Source of the DNA: an uncultured Helicobacter sp.
Lineage (GTDB): Bacteria > Campylobacterota > Campylobacteria > Campylobacterales > Helicobacteraceae
Length of the DNA stretch: 64,000 bases
Direction: 5' to 3'
Assembly: GCF_910577135.1 (NCBI RefSeq)
Contig: NZ_CAJTLL010000008.1
Location: forward strand, 1-64,000
Below the pieces are notes generated by a model. It worked only from the letters and a program-made list of their open reading frames with translations, had not been told where the DNA came from and ran no database searches. Position numbers and translations under genes: made by a program. Positions 45,418 to 55,008 of this stretch are shown piece by piece (positions within the stretch are counted from its first letter, which is position 1; each line of letters starts with the position of its first letter).

Positions 45418-45463
45418 GGATTCTACAATAATTATCTGCGAAACACTGCTTTAATTACCCCTT

Positions 45464-45838
45464 TTACACACTCAACTGCTTGCCACTTGTGTGTGCTTCA
45501 CTCACACCATCGCTGATAAGTCCTATCAAGCTATCCTCAAGCAGCATAATTTCATCAGCACAAAGCATACGTGTCATACCTGTGCTGCTTGTTACTCGCT
45601 CATTATTACCCTTTATCTCATAGTTACCAAAGAAATTATTGCACCCAGCATTGCCGTTTAAGTAGATTAGATTCAAATCTAACAAATGCCCGATTTTCAG
45701 CTATCTTAATGTTTCTTTCACTGCCATTATCAATGAGTGGCTTCCAAATACCAAGTGCGTATAATCTGCTCTTGAGGATTTTGCGTATCGCTACAGCCTA
45801 TCATCAATATACCTAGAATCCATATATACTTTACCTCA
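45464..45838 (-). pseudogene. Decayed META/HslJ-domain lipoprotein
   Basis: On the minus strand right after dnaE, the sequence reads as a lipoprotein signal (YIWILGILMIGCSDTQ, lipobox MIGC), then RTWYLEATH. After frameshifts it reads IDNGSERNIKIAENRAFVRF, then NGNAGCNNFFGNYEIKGNN and TGMTRMLCADEIMLLEDSL, stopping at 45464. GCNNFFGNY and TRMLCADE are the classic META-domain blocks. Two or more frameshifts make it non-functional as it stands. HslJ-type proteins act in the outer membrane or periplasm in stress responses. Confidence 0.7.
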
Positions 45839-48800
45839 TCATTGCCACTCAAGCTCCCTAAACACTTCCTTAATGCTTGAATGCACCTTAAGATTACTTA
45901 CAAATGTATGACCAAAATGATCATCTTTGATTCTCAAATGCAGCTCGTGCTCCCCTTTAAGGCTTTGTGCGTGGGCTTTAAGCTTTTCTAAAATACCATC
46001 TTGCACACTTTGGGTATCCACCACCACGCACAGCGGCATACACATATCAACCTGTGCTACGCTCATATCAATAGGAATAATCTCATCTTCACTTTTTTCA
46101 TCTGTCTTTTTAAAGATTGTTTCCACCTCTTCTTTTTTTGCTTCCCTTAACGTAAGAATTTTTAAGATACGGAAATTTAATCTATCCTCCACCTTGCATT
46201 TAAGCGCTATTGGCTCTTGTAAATCGATTTTCTCAAGGCTTTCAAGCTGCTTTTCAAACACCATAATCTCCATACTGCCGCCATAATCTAAAAATTCAAT
46301 ACTTCCAAAAGGCTTACCACTTTTTTTACTAATCCTTCGTTTGATAGATAGCACCTTACCCACAAGCATACACGAAGAATCAACTTCAAGATTCTCTAAA
46401 TCTATACTTTTTACAATGCCCTTAATGCTTTGAATCTGCTCTTTAAAATCATCAAGTGGATGCCCGGACACATAAATCCCCATACATTCATATTCATAAT
46501 CAAGCAAGGTCTTCACATCATACTCGCCTCTATCTTGAATAGATAAATAAATATTAATCTCCACATCATCACTACTAAACAAAGAGTTATGAATCATATC
46601 TTTTGCCTTGTCTTTCTCTCTGCCCTTTTCACAAAGCACATCAATATTTTCAAGCATACTTTTGCGCGAATAGCCTAGATTATCTAACCCGCCAGATTTA
46701 ATAAGTGGCTCTAGTGAACGTTTAGTAAGCTTTGAAAAATCCACTCGTGCGATAAAATCCTCTAAACTTTTATACGCGCCATTTTTCTCACGCTCCTGTA
46801 TAATATTTTCAATAGGCGCATCGCCCAAGCCCTTAATCGCACTCAAGCCAAAAATAATTTTTTTCTCCCCTTCAAACTCACCCACACCAAAGTCATTTTC
46901 AGAAATATTCACGTGTGGAGGCACGATGTCAATATTAAGGCTTTTGACTTCATCGATGTATTTTGCCACAGATTCTATTTTGCTCGTTTCACTTGTGAGC
47001 ATTGCTGCCATAAATTCGTGTTCGTAATATGTCTTTAAATAGGCTGTTTGGTAGGTTATCATCGCATACGCCGCAGAATGCGATTTATTAAATCCATATC
47101 CGGCAAATTTAACAATAAGCTCCCATAAATCCTCCGCCTTAGCCCTATCATAGCCTTGCTTTTGCGCCCCATCGGCAAATTCTTTTTTGAGTCTTAGCAT
47201 TTCATCAATCTTCTTTTTTCCCATCGCTCTACGGACTAAATCCGCCCCGCCAAGTGAGAATCCACCGATAGTTTGCACGATTTGCATAACTTGCTCTTGA
47301 TAGACGATAACCCCATAAGTGGGCTTTAGTATCGACTCTAGCGAGTTAAAGGCATAATTGATACTCGCTCTGCCGTGTTTGCGGTCAATAAAATCATCAA
47401 GCATACCCGATTCCATAGGACCGGGACGATAGAGGGCAAGCATCGCCACGACATCTTCAAATGTGCTGGGCTTTAGCTTTTTAGCCAACGCTTGCATACC
47501 CTCAGATTCTATTTGGAATAGCCCTAGAGTATTACCACTCTGGATACTCTCATAAACCTTAGAATCCTCCATTTCCATAATGCTAAAATCAATCGCCTTG
47601 CCATATCGCTTTTTAATGAGCTTAATAGCATCATCAATCACGGTAAGCGTCTTGAGCCCTAGAAAGTCAAATTTAATCAAATCTACCGGCTCAAGCCAAT
47701 TCATAGAATACTGCGTAGCCACACCATTCATCTTGTCATTGGTATAAAGCGGCACTTTGTTCCATAGCTCCTCTTGTGAATCTATCACAATAGCCGCCGC
47801 GTGTGTCCCTGCATTGCGTTTTAATCCCTCTAAAAGCACCGCATAATTCCACACTTGTTTTGCTAAAGCATTACTCTCAACCAACTCCCGAATCTTTGGC
47901 TCTTTCTCCCACGCACCATCTTTCTCCTGCCCATCCTTGCCTATATGCTTAGTCAGGGTAATACCAAGCTCATTAGGAATAAGCTTTGCAAACGCATCTG
48001 CATCATTATAGGGCATATCAAGCACACGCGCGACATCACGTATCACGCCCTTTGCCAAAAGCGAACCAAAGGTAATGACTTGTGCTACATTATATTTGCC
48101 ATAGGTATTTGCTACATATTCTATCATCTCACCACGTCTACGTTGGCAGAAGTCCATATCAATATCAGGCATACTCACACGCTCAGGATTCAAAAACCGC
48201 TCAAAAAGCAAACCATACTTTAAAGGGTCAATATTAGTAATCTTTAGCGAATACGCCACAAGACTTCCCGCCGCAGAGCCACGCCCGGGACCCACAGGAA
48301 TGCCATTTTGCTTAGCAAAATTCACAAAGTCCCATACAATAAGCATATAGCCCGGGAATTTCATCGTATTAATCACATTGATTTCTTGCTCTAGACGCTC
48401 TTTATACTGCGTATGCAAATTTTCAGGGATATGCTCTAGACGCTCATCTAGCCCCTGCCTACATTTATAAGCAAAATACGCTGCATCATCAATAGATCCT
48501 AAAGGGCAATTGAGTATTTGGGGGAGATTTTCTTTTAAAGCATAATCTTGCGTGTTTTTAAAGGTAGGCGGCGTAGCGGGGGTATTAGATAATAGCACTT
48601 CCCCTGTATGCTTATTTCTAATCTCTATATTTTTAAGATTTAGCTCTAAGCGGCATTTTTGCGCGATTTCTTGTGTGTTTGCAATCACTTCAGGTATATC
48701 GCAAAAGAGCCTTTGCATTTGCTCGGGCGATTTGATATAAAATTCTTTCACAGAATGCTTGATCCTATCTTTGTCATTGAGCGTTTTTCCCATTGCCACG

Positions 48801-49489
48801 CACATAGCAATTTCCTGTGCGCTTGAATCTTCTTGTAAGGTATAGTGCGTATCATTGGTGGCAATCACCTTTACCCCGCATTCCTTGCTTAGCCTAAGAA
48901 TCTGCTCATCGATAAAGAACTGATCGGCAATGCCGTGTCGCATAATCTCTAAATAAAAATCATCGCCAAACATATCCTTATATTCTAGCACAGCTTCTTT
49001 CGCTACTTCATAGCCTTTCGCGCCATAGCGGACATTACGTGGGTTATTGATATTAAGCTGCCAATTCACCTCTCCTTGCAAACACGCTGAAGAACATACA
49101 AGCCCCTCGCTTCGCTCCCTAAGCAATGCCTTATTAATACGTGGATAGTAGTAGAATCCTTGAATAAAAGATTGTGAGCTAAGATACATAAGATTCTTAT
49201 AGCCCACTTCATTTTTCGCGAACAAGCAAAGGTGAAATCGCTGTTTGACATTTTTATCATTCAGCACATCGCCATTATGGATATATGCCTCTATGCCAAT
49301 GATAGGATTTAGCCCCTCCTCTTTCATTGTTACATAAAAATCAAGTGCGCCAAACATATTGCCGTGGTCAGTTACTGCCACTGAGCTCATACCTAATTCA
49401 CGGATTTTTTTCGCTAAAATTTTAATCTTATTTGCCCCATCAAGGAGGGAATATTCTGTATGTAAATGTAAATGTGTGAAACTCATCAT
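45839..49489 (-). CDS. dnaE: DNA polymerase III alpha subunit
   Basis: The 1216-residue DnaE is the replicative polymerase. The PHP domain starts at the N-terminus (FTHLHLHTEYSLLDG), the polymerase catalytic loops PDIDMDF are near residue 430 and the fingers region QTAYLKTYYEHEF is near 830. An OB-fold region, with VGKVLSIKRRISKKSGKPFG, and a C-terminal tau-binding tail follow. All expected DnaE segments are seen and length is normal. It may start at the second Met. Its stop directly abuts the decayed lipoprotein gene. Confidence 0.97.
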   Translation of the reverse strand: MMSFTHLHLHTEYSLLDGANKIKILAKKIRELGMSSVAVTDHGNMFGALDFYVTMKEEGLNPIIGIEAYIHNGDVLNDKNVKQRFHLCLFAKNEVGYKNLMYLSSQSFIQGFYYYPRINKALLRERSEGLVCSSACLQGEVNWQLNINNPRNVRYGAKGYEVAKEAVLEYKDMFGDDFYLEIMRHGIADQFFIDEQILRLSKECGVKVIATNDTHYTLQEDSSAQEIAMCVAMGKTLNDKDRIKHSVKEFYIKSPEQMQRLFCDIPEVIANTQEIAQKCRLELNLKNIEIRNKHTGEVLLSNTPATPPTFKNTQDYALKENLPQILNCPLGSIDDAAYFAYKCRQGLDERLEHIPENLHTQYKERLEQEINVINTMKFPGYMLIVWDFVNFAKQNGIPVGPGRGSAAGSLVAYSLKITNIDPLKYGLLFERFLNPERVSMPDIDMDFCQRRRGEMIEYVANTYGKYNVAQVITFGSLLAKGVIRDVARVLDMPYNDADAFAKLIPNELGITLTKHIGKDGQEKDGAWEKEPKIRELVESNALAKQVWNYAVLLEGLKRNAGTHAAAIVIDSQEELWNKVPLYTNDKMNGVATQYSMNWLEPVDLIKFDFLGLKTLTVIDDAIKLIKKRYGKAIDFSIMEMEDSKVYESIQSGNTLGLFQIESEGMQALAKKLKPSTFEDVVAMLALYRPGPMESGMLDDFIDRKHGRASINYAFNSLESILKPTYGVIVYQEQVMQIVQTIGGFSLGGADLVRRAMGKKKIDEMLRLKKEFADGAQKQGYDRAKAEDLWELIVKFAGYGFNKSHSAAYAMITYQTAYLKTYYEHEFMAAMLTSETSKIESVAKYIDEVKSLNIDIVPPHVNISENDFGVGEFEGEKKIIFGLSAIKGLGDAPIENIIQEREKNGAYKSLEDFIARVDFSKLTKRSLEPLIKSGGLDNLGYSRKSMLENIDVLCEKGREKDKAKDMIHNSLFSSDDVEINIYLSIQDRGEYDVKTLLDYEYECMGIYVSGHPLDDFKEQIQSIKGIVKSIDLENLEVDSSCMLVGKVLSIKRRISKKSGKPFGSIEFLDYGGSMEIMVFEKQLESLEKIDLQEPIALKCKVEDRLNFRILKILTLREAKKEEVETIFKKTDEKSEDEIIPIDMSVAQVDMCMPLCVVVDTQSVQDGILEKLKAHAQSLKGEHELHLRIKDDHFGHTFVSNLKVHSSIKEVFRELEWQ

Positions 49490-49677
49490 ATATCCTTTTT
49501 AAAGCAGCAAAATCCAGATAAGGAATTATAAAACAAACTTTTGTTAGAAACGCTTAAATTGAGAAAGATTCTTTATTTAAGCCTCTCACCCACCAATTAA
49601 CGTCTAAAGGAATACCTTTTGTACTATGTAAGCAAAATCTATACGCAAAAATATAATCGCCCTGCATAAAGTTTAAT

Positions 49678-49711
49678 TTACATATTGTATTTTAATATTT
49701 TGTGATATAAT
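49678..49711 (+). promoter_or_regulatory. metNIQ promoter with an 18-bp AT-rich element shared with the monooxygenase unit
   Basis: TTACATATTGTATTTTAA (49678-49695) is followed by TATAAT (49706-49711), 34 bases before the metN GTG. The identical 18-mer occurs at 53478-53495 upstream of the LLM monooxygenase gene. A TATAATC near 49653 is a second weak promoter option. A shared sulfur-responsive control element is inferred. Confidence 0.55.
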
Positions 49712-49744
49712 CGAGCTTCTTATGGAAACCGCAAGGAGTGAGAT

Positions 49745-50773
49745 GTGATAAGCCTCAAGGGCATTAGCAAAACCTATCCTAATGGCTTTTGTGCCTTAAA
49801 AAATATCGATTTGGAAGTCTCAAAAGGTGATATTATGGGGATAATTGGCTATTCTGGTGCGGGTAAAAGCACACTTATACGTATCATTAATCGCCTTGAA
49901 GAGCCTACAAGCGGGGAGTTAAAAATCGATAATATAAATATACTCAAACTCAATCAAAAGCAACTCCAAGCCCAAAGGCAAAAAATTGGTATGATTTTTC
50001 AGCATTTTAACTTACTTAGTGCTAAAAATGTGTTTGATAATGTCGCCTTTGCCTTGCGGATTGCCAAATGGGATAAAAAGGCAATTAAACCTCGTGTAGA
50101 TGAGCTTTTAGAGATGGTAGGCTTAAGCGAGAGAGCTGCATTCTATCCTAGTCAGCTAAGTGGCGGACAAAAGCAGAGGGTAGCCATTGCTAGAGCCTTA
50201 GCCAATCACCCTAAAGTACTACTATGCGATGAGGCAACTTCCGCCCTTGATACAAAAACTACGCGCTCTATCCTTGCGCTTCTAAGGGAGATTCAGCAAA
50301 GGCTAGATTTAAGCGTGGTGCTTATCACACATCAAATCGAAGTCGTGCGCGAGATTTGCAATAAAATGTGTGTGATGAGCGATGGGGAAATCGTAGAGCG
50401 GGGTAGTGTGAACGAAGTCTTTGCCAAGCCTAAGCACCCTATCACACAGGAGTTAATCGCATTCCTCCCGCAAGATGACAAACATATCATCACTCATTTA
50501 AGGGATTTACGCAATGTGTATAGGGTGATTTTTACCGGTGTTTACGCGCAATCTCCACTTATTAGTCAAATGATAAAGCATTTTGATATTGATGTGAATA
50601 TCCTAAGCGGACATATTGATGAACTTGCTACAGGGGAAGTGGGGCATTTGACACTAAAGATTATTGCCACAGATGATAAAAGAGATAAGGCATTAGCGTG
50701 GCTTAAAACGCAAGGCGTGAGTGTCTTTAGCATAGATTCTAATCCGCAGGTGCAAGGAAAGTGCTATGCTTGA
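49745..50773 (+). CDS. metN: Methionine ABC transporter ATP-binding protein MetN
   Basis: The 342-residue ATPase has Walker A GYSGAGKST at about residues 36-44, signature LSGGQKQRVAIARA, Walker B VLLCDEATSALD, and a C-terminal NIL/ACT-like domain (about 255-342) that senses methionine. It powers uptake of methionine with MetI and MetQ. It begins with GTG at 49745: the ATG two bases upstream is followed by a stop. AAGGAG lies 6 bases before. metI overlaps its end by 8 bases. Confidence 0.94.
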   Translation: MISLKGISKTYPNGFCALKNIDLEVSKGDIMGIIGYSGAGKSTLIRIINRLEEPTSGELKIDNINILKLNQKQLQAQRQKIGMIFQHFNLLSAKNVFDNVAFALRIAKWDKKAIKPRVDELLEMVGLSERAAFYPSQLSGGQKQRVAIARALANHPKVLLCDEATSALDTKTTRSILALLREIQQRLDLSVVLITHQIEVVREICNKMCVMSDGEIVERGSVNEVFAKPKHPITQELIAFLPQDDKHIITHLRDLRNVYRVIFTGVYAQSPLISQMIKHFDIDVNILSGHIDELATGEVGHLTLKIIATDDKRDKALAWLKTQGVSVFSIDSNPQVQGKCYA

Positions 50774-51476
50774 TTTTTTGAATCTGTGTGAAAAGCATTT
50801 TTTGCTTATATTGCGCGATATTTTTAGCGACCCTGTGGCATTTAGCTTAGCAAAAAGCGTGTGTGAAACCATCTATATGGTGGTATTTTCTGTGTTTTTT
50901 GCCTGTGTATTTGGGCTGCCTTTGGGCGTGTATTTGAGCGCAATTAAGCCCTCTGGCATTATGGCAAATGCCCTTGTGTATAGAATCTTAAGCGCGATTG
51001 TCAATGTTGTGCGTTCCTTTCCTTTCATCGTGCTGATATTTTTGCTTTTACCGCTTTCAAAAGCCCTTATTGGCACGAGCATTGGTAGCACGGCGGCGAT
51101 TATCCCGCTTGTGATTGCAGCTACTCCATTCATCGCACGGCTTTTTGAGGGGGCATTTGATGAAGTGGATAAAGGCTTGATAGAAGCCACAATGAGTATG
51201 GGGGCGAGTAGATTCCGCGTGGTGCTAATGATGATAAGCGAGAGCCTCCCCTCACTGGCAAATGCCATTACCATTACAGCAGTAAGCTTAGTGGGCTTTT
51301 CAGCTATGGCTGGTGTGGTGGGTGCTGGAGGGCTAGGAGACTTAGCCTATCGCATAGGATTCCAATCTTTTAAGCCCGATGTATTGACTTATGCGGTGAT
51401 TTGTATCATTATTTTGGTGCAATGTATCCAAAGCAGCGGGGACTTCATCGTCAAGCGTTTGCGCGCACATCGTTAA
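50766..51476 (+). CDS. metI: Methionine ABC transporter permease MetI
   Basis: At 236 residues, the permease has five or six membrane helices, with the first at about 20-50. The EAA loop, which docks to MetN, reads EATMSMGASRFRVVLMMISE near residue 140. The SAMAGVVGAGGLGDLAYRIGFQSF block near 180 is MetI-typical. It overlaps metN and is followed 20 bases later by metQ, giving an operon metN-metI-metQ-metQ. Confidence 0.94.
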   Translation: MLDFLNLCEKHFLLILRDIFSDPVAFSLAKSVCETIYMVVFSVFFACVFGLPLGVYLSAIKPSGIMANALVYRILSAIVNVVRSFPFIVLIFLLLPLSKALIGTSIGSTAAIIPLVIAATPFIARLFEGAFDEVDKGLIEATMSMGASRFRVVLMMISESLPSLANAITITAVSLVGFSAMAGVVGAGGLGDLAYRIGFQSFKPDVLTYAVICIIILVQCIQSSGDFIVKRLRAHR

Positions 51477-51496
51477 TCTTAATTCAAAGGAGGAAA

Positions 51497-52342
51497 ATGA
51501 GAAAACTAGGCATATTACTTTTAACCATATTGGCATTTATCGGTTGTGGCGATGATAAGGCAGATTCCCATATAGAATCAAATACGCAAACGCAAGACAA
51601 GGCAGAACTCACCATTTTAAGAGTGGGTGCTACGCCTGTGCCAGCGGCAGAGATTCTAGAATTTATCAAGCCACAGATGAAAGCGCAAGGTGTGGAAATG
51701 CAGATTCAGCAATTTACAGATTATGTCGTGCCTAATGTGTCCTTAGCAGAGGGAAGTAGCGATGCGAATATGTATCAGCATAAGCCCTTTATGGATAAGA
51801 CAAATGAGCAAAAGGGTTATCATCTCGTGGCTCTAGCACCCATATATATCGTGCCACTAGGATTTTACTCTAATAAGTTTAAGAACATTGATGAGTTTCC
51901 ACAAGGAGCGACTATCGCTATTCCCGGTGATGCGTCTAATATGGCAAGGGCGTTTATTTTGCTTCACGATAATGGTGTGATAACGCTCAATGACGCGAAA
52001 AACCTTAGTGCAAGTGAGCTTGATAGTGTAGAGAATCCTAAGGGTTTGGTGTTTAAGCCCTTAGAGGCGGCGGGATTGCCTAAGGTGCTTGATAGTGTCG
52101 ATGGAGCTGTGATTAACGCAAACTACGCACTTCAGGCGCAAATGAGTATTAAGGAATCGCTTTTTCACGAGAATGATAAAAGCGCGTATGTGAATGTGCT
52201 TGTCTCTAGGGAGGACAATCAAAATGATGAGCGCATAGCGGTGCTTAAAAATGCACTTCTAAGCGATGAGACAAGGGCATTTATTCTCTCAAAATACGAA
52301 GGGCAAATCCTCCCTGCCGCTCAAGATTCTACAAAGGAGTAA
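51497..52342 (+). CDS. metQ: Methionine-binding lipoprotein MetQ, copy 1
   Basis: The 282-residue lipoprotein has a signal peptide and lipobox FIGCGDDK, then a NlpA/MetQ binding domain (VGATPVPAAEILEF, QFTDYVVPN, AINPGD-like AIPGDASNMARAF, AVINANYALQA). I start it at 51497, where AAAGGAGG lies 5 bases before; an upstream frame to 51401 is inside metI. It binds methionine or a derivative. Its first 30 residues match the second copy nearly exactly, while the mature domains have diverged. Confidence 0.94.
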   Translation: MRKLGILLLTILAFIGCGDDKADSHIESNTQTQDKAELTILRVGATPVPAAEILEFIKPQMKAQGVEMQIQQFTDYVVPNVSLAEGSSDANMYQHKPFMDKTNEQKGYHLVALAPIYIVPLGFYSNKFKNIDEFPQGATIAIPGDASNMARAFILLHDNGVITLNDAKNLSASELDSVENPKGLVFKPLEAAGLPKVLDSVDGAVINANYALQAQMSIKESLFHENDKSAYVNVLVSREDNQNDERIAVLKNALLSDETRAFILSKYEGQILPAAQDSTKE

Positions 52343-52344
52343 GT

Positions 52345-53154
52345 ATGAAAAAACTAGGCATATTACTTTTAACCATATTGGCATTTATCGGTTGTGGCGA
52401 TGATAAGGCAGATTCCCATATAGAATCAAATACGCAAAAGATAACACTCAAAGTGGGTGCTACGCCTGTGCCACACGCGGAGATTTTAGAGTTTATCAAA
52501 CCGGATTTAGCAGAGGAGGGCATAGACTTGCAAATCGTGGCATTTACTGATTATGTAACACCTAATGCGAGTTTGGATGATGGCTCACTTGATGCAAATT
52601 TTCATCAACATAAGCCTTTTTTAGATGTGCTCAAAGCGGATAGAGGGTTTGCATTAGAGCCGATTGCAAATATCCACGTAGAGCCGATTGGCTTGTATTC
52701 TACTAAGTTTAAAGATATTGATGAATTGCCTCATAATGCGGTGATTGGCATTCCTAATGACCCAAGCAATGGTGGGAGAGCCTTGCTTTTGCTTGAAGCC
52801 CAAGGGCTTATCAAACTTGCAGATTCTAGTAATCTCAACGCCACAGATCTAGATATTATAGAGAATCCTAAGCATTTAAAGATTAAGCCTGTAGATGCAG
52901 CACTTTTGCCTCGCACATTGGGCGATGTTGATGCGGCGGTGATCAATGGCAATTACGCGCTTCAAGCAGGGCTAAAGAGCAGTGATGCATTGCTTTTAGA
53001 GGGACCGCAATCGCCCTATGCGAATATCTTAGTCGTGCAAAGTCAAAGGGTTAATGATGAAAACTTGCAAAAGCTCAAAAATGCCTTGCAATCTCAAAAA
53101 GTCAAGGATTTTATCAATGAAAAATATCAAGGCGAAATTATTCCTGCCTTTTAA
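52345..53154 (+). CDS. metQ: Methionine-binding lipoprotein MetQ, copy 2
   Basis: The 269-residue lipoprotein is a tandem paralogue of the previous gene, starting 2 bases after its stop with AAAGGAGT before. Signal peptide and lipobox are identical to copy 1. Domain landmarks are VGATPVPHAEILEF, AFTDYVTPNASLDDG, GIPNDPSNGGRALLL and AAVINGNYALQAG. It may differ in ligand (for example D- and L-methionine or sulfoxide), since mature sequences share only about half their residues by eye. Confidence 0.94.
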   Translation: MKKLGILLLTILAFIGCGDDKADSHIESNTQKITLKVGATPVPHAEILEFIKPDLAEEGIDLQIVAFTDYVTPNASLDDGSLDANFHQHKPFLDVLKADRGFALEPIANIHVEPIGLYSTKFKDIDELPHNAVIGIPNDPSNGGRALLLLEAQGLIKLADSSNLNATDLDIIENPKHLKIKPVDAALLPRTLGDVDAAVINGNYALQAGLKSSDALLLEGPQSPYANILVVQSQRVNDENLQKLKNALQSQKVKDFINEKYQGEIIPAF

Positions 53155-53177
53155 TCATTTTAATTAAGAACAGATTC

Positions 53178-53220
53178 TGTATTGTCCTTGCATTCTCATA
53201 ATTAATGTAAGGACAATACA
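53178..53220 (+). terminator. Terminator of the metNIQQ operon
   Basis: TGTATTGTCCTTGCATT (53178-53194) pairs with 53204-53220 over 17 bp with one G-T wobble, around a 9-base loop, and TTTTA follows shortly. It begins 24 bases after the metQ copy 2 stop. Confidence 0.75.
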
Positions 53221-53458
53221 ATAAGATTTTACCTTCAGCCAGACTCGTAACCCAACTATCCTTATTAATATTAAGAATATAATTTTGATAAAAATATTTT
53301 ATCTTGATCTTACCACGTACTACTAAGGATTATATATTCTCGGCACGGCCACACTACAATTACCATAAATAAAACCATTGTTGTTATCCAAGAATTATTT
53401 GAATCCTCGTTTTTAGCTTTATCCTATATCTCAAAAAATGAGTAAAAATGTATCACTT

Positions 53459-53520
53459 AAATTACATATTTTTTAAATTACATATTGTATTTTAAAAAAT
53501 ATGTAATTTATCAGTATAAT
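53459..53520 (+). promoter_or_regulatory. Perfect 19-bp inverted repeat and promoter of the monooxygenase/ATP-grasp unit
   Basis: Arms 53459-53477 and 53491-53509 are exact reverse complements of 19 bases, each AAATTACATA plus a T6 run and AAA, around a 13-base spacer. TATAAT follows at 53515-53520. The spacer and right arm contain the 18-mer found upstream of metN. Together they form a large A+T-rich dyad directly upstream of the -10, suited to a DNA-binding regulator. The remainder of 53221-53574 holds no gene. Confidence 0.6.
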
Positions 53521-53574
53521 CACTCCATAAGTTGCAACACACTTAACACAAATAAAAACCATAGGAGGTAAAGT

Positions 53575-54999
53575 ATGGGACACAAAAAACACATTCGTTT
53601 CAATGCGTTTGATATGAATTGCATTACCCACTTAAGCCCGGGTTTATGGCGTTATCCCGGAGACCAAGCCTTAAAATACAAGGACATTGAATATTGGCAA
53701 AATGTCGCTCGTATAGCTGAAAAGGGGCTATTTGATGCAATTTTTATCGCTGATGTTTTGGGCGTATATGATATCTACAATGGCGATGATGAGGCGGCAT
53801 TGCGCGGGGCAGTGCAAACACCTGTGAATGACCCTGTGCAATTAGCGGCTATTGGTGCGGCAGTTACCAAACACTTAGGTTTTGGAATCACTGCTGGCGT
53901 GCCTTTTGAGCACCCATTTCCATTTGCAAGGCGGCTTAGCACACTCGATCATCTTACCAAAGGACGCGTAGGTTGGAACATCACAACAGGCTATCTGCCT
54001 AGCGCAAACGCGCAAATGGGGACAAAAGAACTTCCACACGATGAGCGGTATGAGGTAGCTGATGAATATTTAGAGGTGATTTACAAGCTTTTGGAGGGCA
54101 GTTGGGAAGATGATGCAGTGATTTTAGATAGGCAGAGTGGGCAGTTTGCTAATTCTGCTAAGATTCACCATATCGGGCATAAGGGCAAATATTTTGATGT
54201 ACCCGGAATCCACGTATGTGAGCCAAGCATCCAACGCACGCCCGTGCTATTCCAAGCGGGCAATTCCCCGCGAGGTATCCGCTTTGCAGCGGAAAATGCG
54301 GAGGCGATTTTTATTTCGCCCATCTCTAAGGAATACACAAAAACCGCTGTCAAGCAGATACGCAATGAACTTATAAAAGCAGGGCGCGACCCACATAGCG
54401 CGAAAATCTATGTATTAGCGACCATCATCACTGATGAAAATCAAAAACTTGCCGAAGCAAAGCACAAAGATTTGCTAAGTTATGTCAATGAGGAAGGCTC
54501 TTTGGTGCTTAATTCAGGTTGGCTAGGAGAGAATCTTGGCAAATACAGCCTTGATGACCCGCTCACAGAAATTACATCTAATGCGATTATTGGCAAGGTA
54601 AAGGAATTTGCCGAATCTCGCACCGATGAGGGCAAAACTTGGACTTTAAGGGAACTGATTAAAATCGCGGGAATTGGTGCATTAGGCAATAAAATCATCG
54701 GTGGCAAAAAAGAAGTATGCGATACCCTGCAAGAACTCATAGAATATAGCGATGCAGATGGGTTTAATCTCGCCTATGCAACCACACCGGGAAGCTTTGA
54801 GGATGTAGTGGAATTTATCGTGCCTGAACTCCAAAAGCGAGGCGTGTATCAAGAATCCTACACAGAGGGAAGTTTGCGCCATAAGCTCTTTGGCAATGGT
54901 GATAGGCTGCCCTCCTCTCACAGAGGGGCGAAATACCGCGTAGGTGGCGAGAAATCTACGATAGATGATTATGCTAATAGTGGTAGAACTAAAAAATAA
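53575..54999 (+). CDS. LLM-class FMN-dependent monooxygenase, NtaA/DmoA-like
   Basis: The 474-residue luciferase-like TIM-barrel enzyme has the family blocks FIADVLGVYD, LGFGITAGVPFEHPFPFARRLSTLDHLT (read in parts), GRVGWNITTGYLPSAN and VLFQAGNSPRGIRFAAENAEAIF. This subgroup uses FMNH2 and O2 on sulfur compounds, EDTA-like chelates or dimethylsulfide. A sulfur role is suggested by the metNIQ operon and the ssu remnants. A flavin reductase gene is not in the window. GGAGGT lies 6 bases before the ATG, and the ATP-grasp gene follows in 9 bases. Confidence 0.88.
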   Translation: MGHKKHIRFNAFDMNCITHLSPGLWRYPGDQALKYKDIEYWQNVARIAEKGLFDAIFIADVLGVYDIYNGDDEAALRGAVQTPVNDPVQLAAIGAAVTKHLGFGITAGVPFEHPFPFARRLSTLDHLTKGRVGWNITTGYLPSANAQMGTKELPHDERYEVADEYLEVIYKLLEGSWEDDAVILDRQSGQFANSAKIHHIGHKGKYFDVPGIHVCEPSIQRTPVLFQAGNSPRGIRFAAENAEAIFISPISKEYTKTAVKQIRNELIKAGRDPHSAKIYVLATIITDENQKLAEAKHKDLLSYVNEEGSLVLNSGWLGENLGKYSLDDPLTEITSNAIIGKVKEFAESRTDEGKTWTLRELIKIAGIGALGNKIIGGKKEVCDTLQELIEYSDADGFNLAYATTPGSFEDVVEFIVPELQKRGVYQESYTEGSLRHKLFGNGDRLPSSHRGAKYRVGGEKSTIDDYANSGRTKK

Positions 55000-55008
55000 G
55001 GAGAATCT

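Noticed and set aside
49600..49740. SAM or other riboswitch upstream of metN
   Set aside because: The leader is short and A+T-rich, with no conserved kink-turn or G+C-rich helices; control by a DNA-binding protein fits better.
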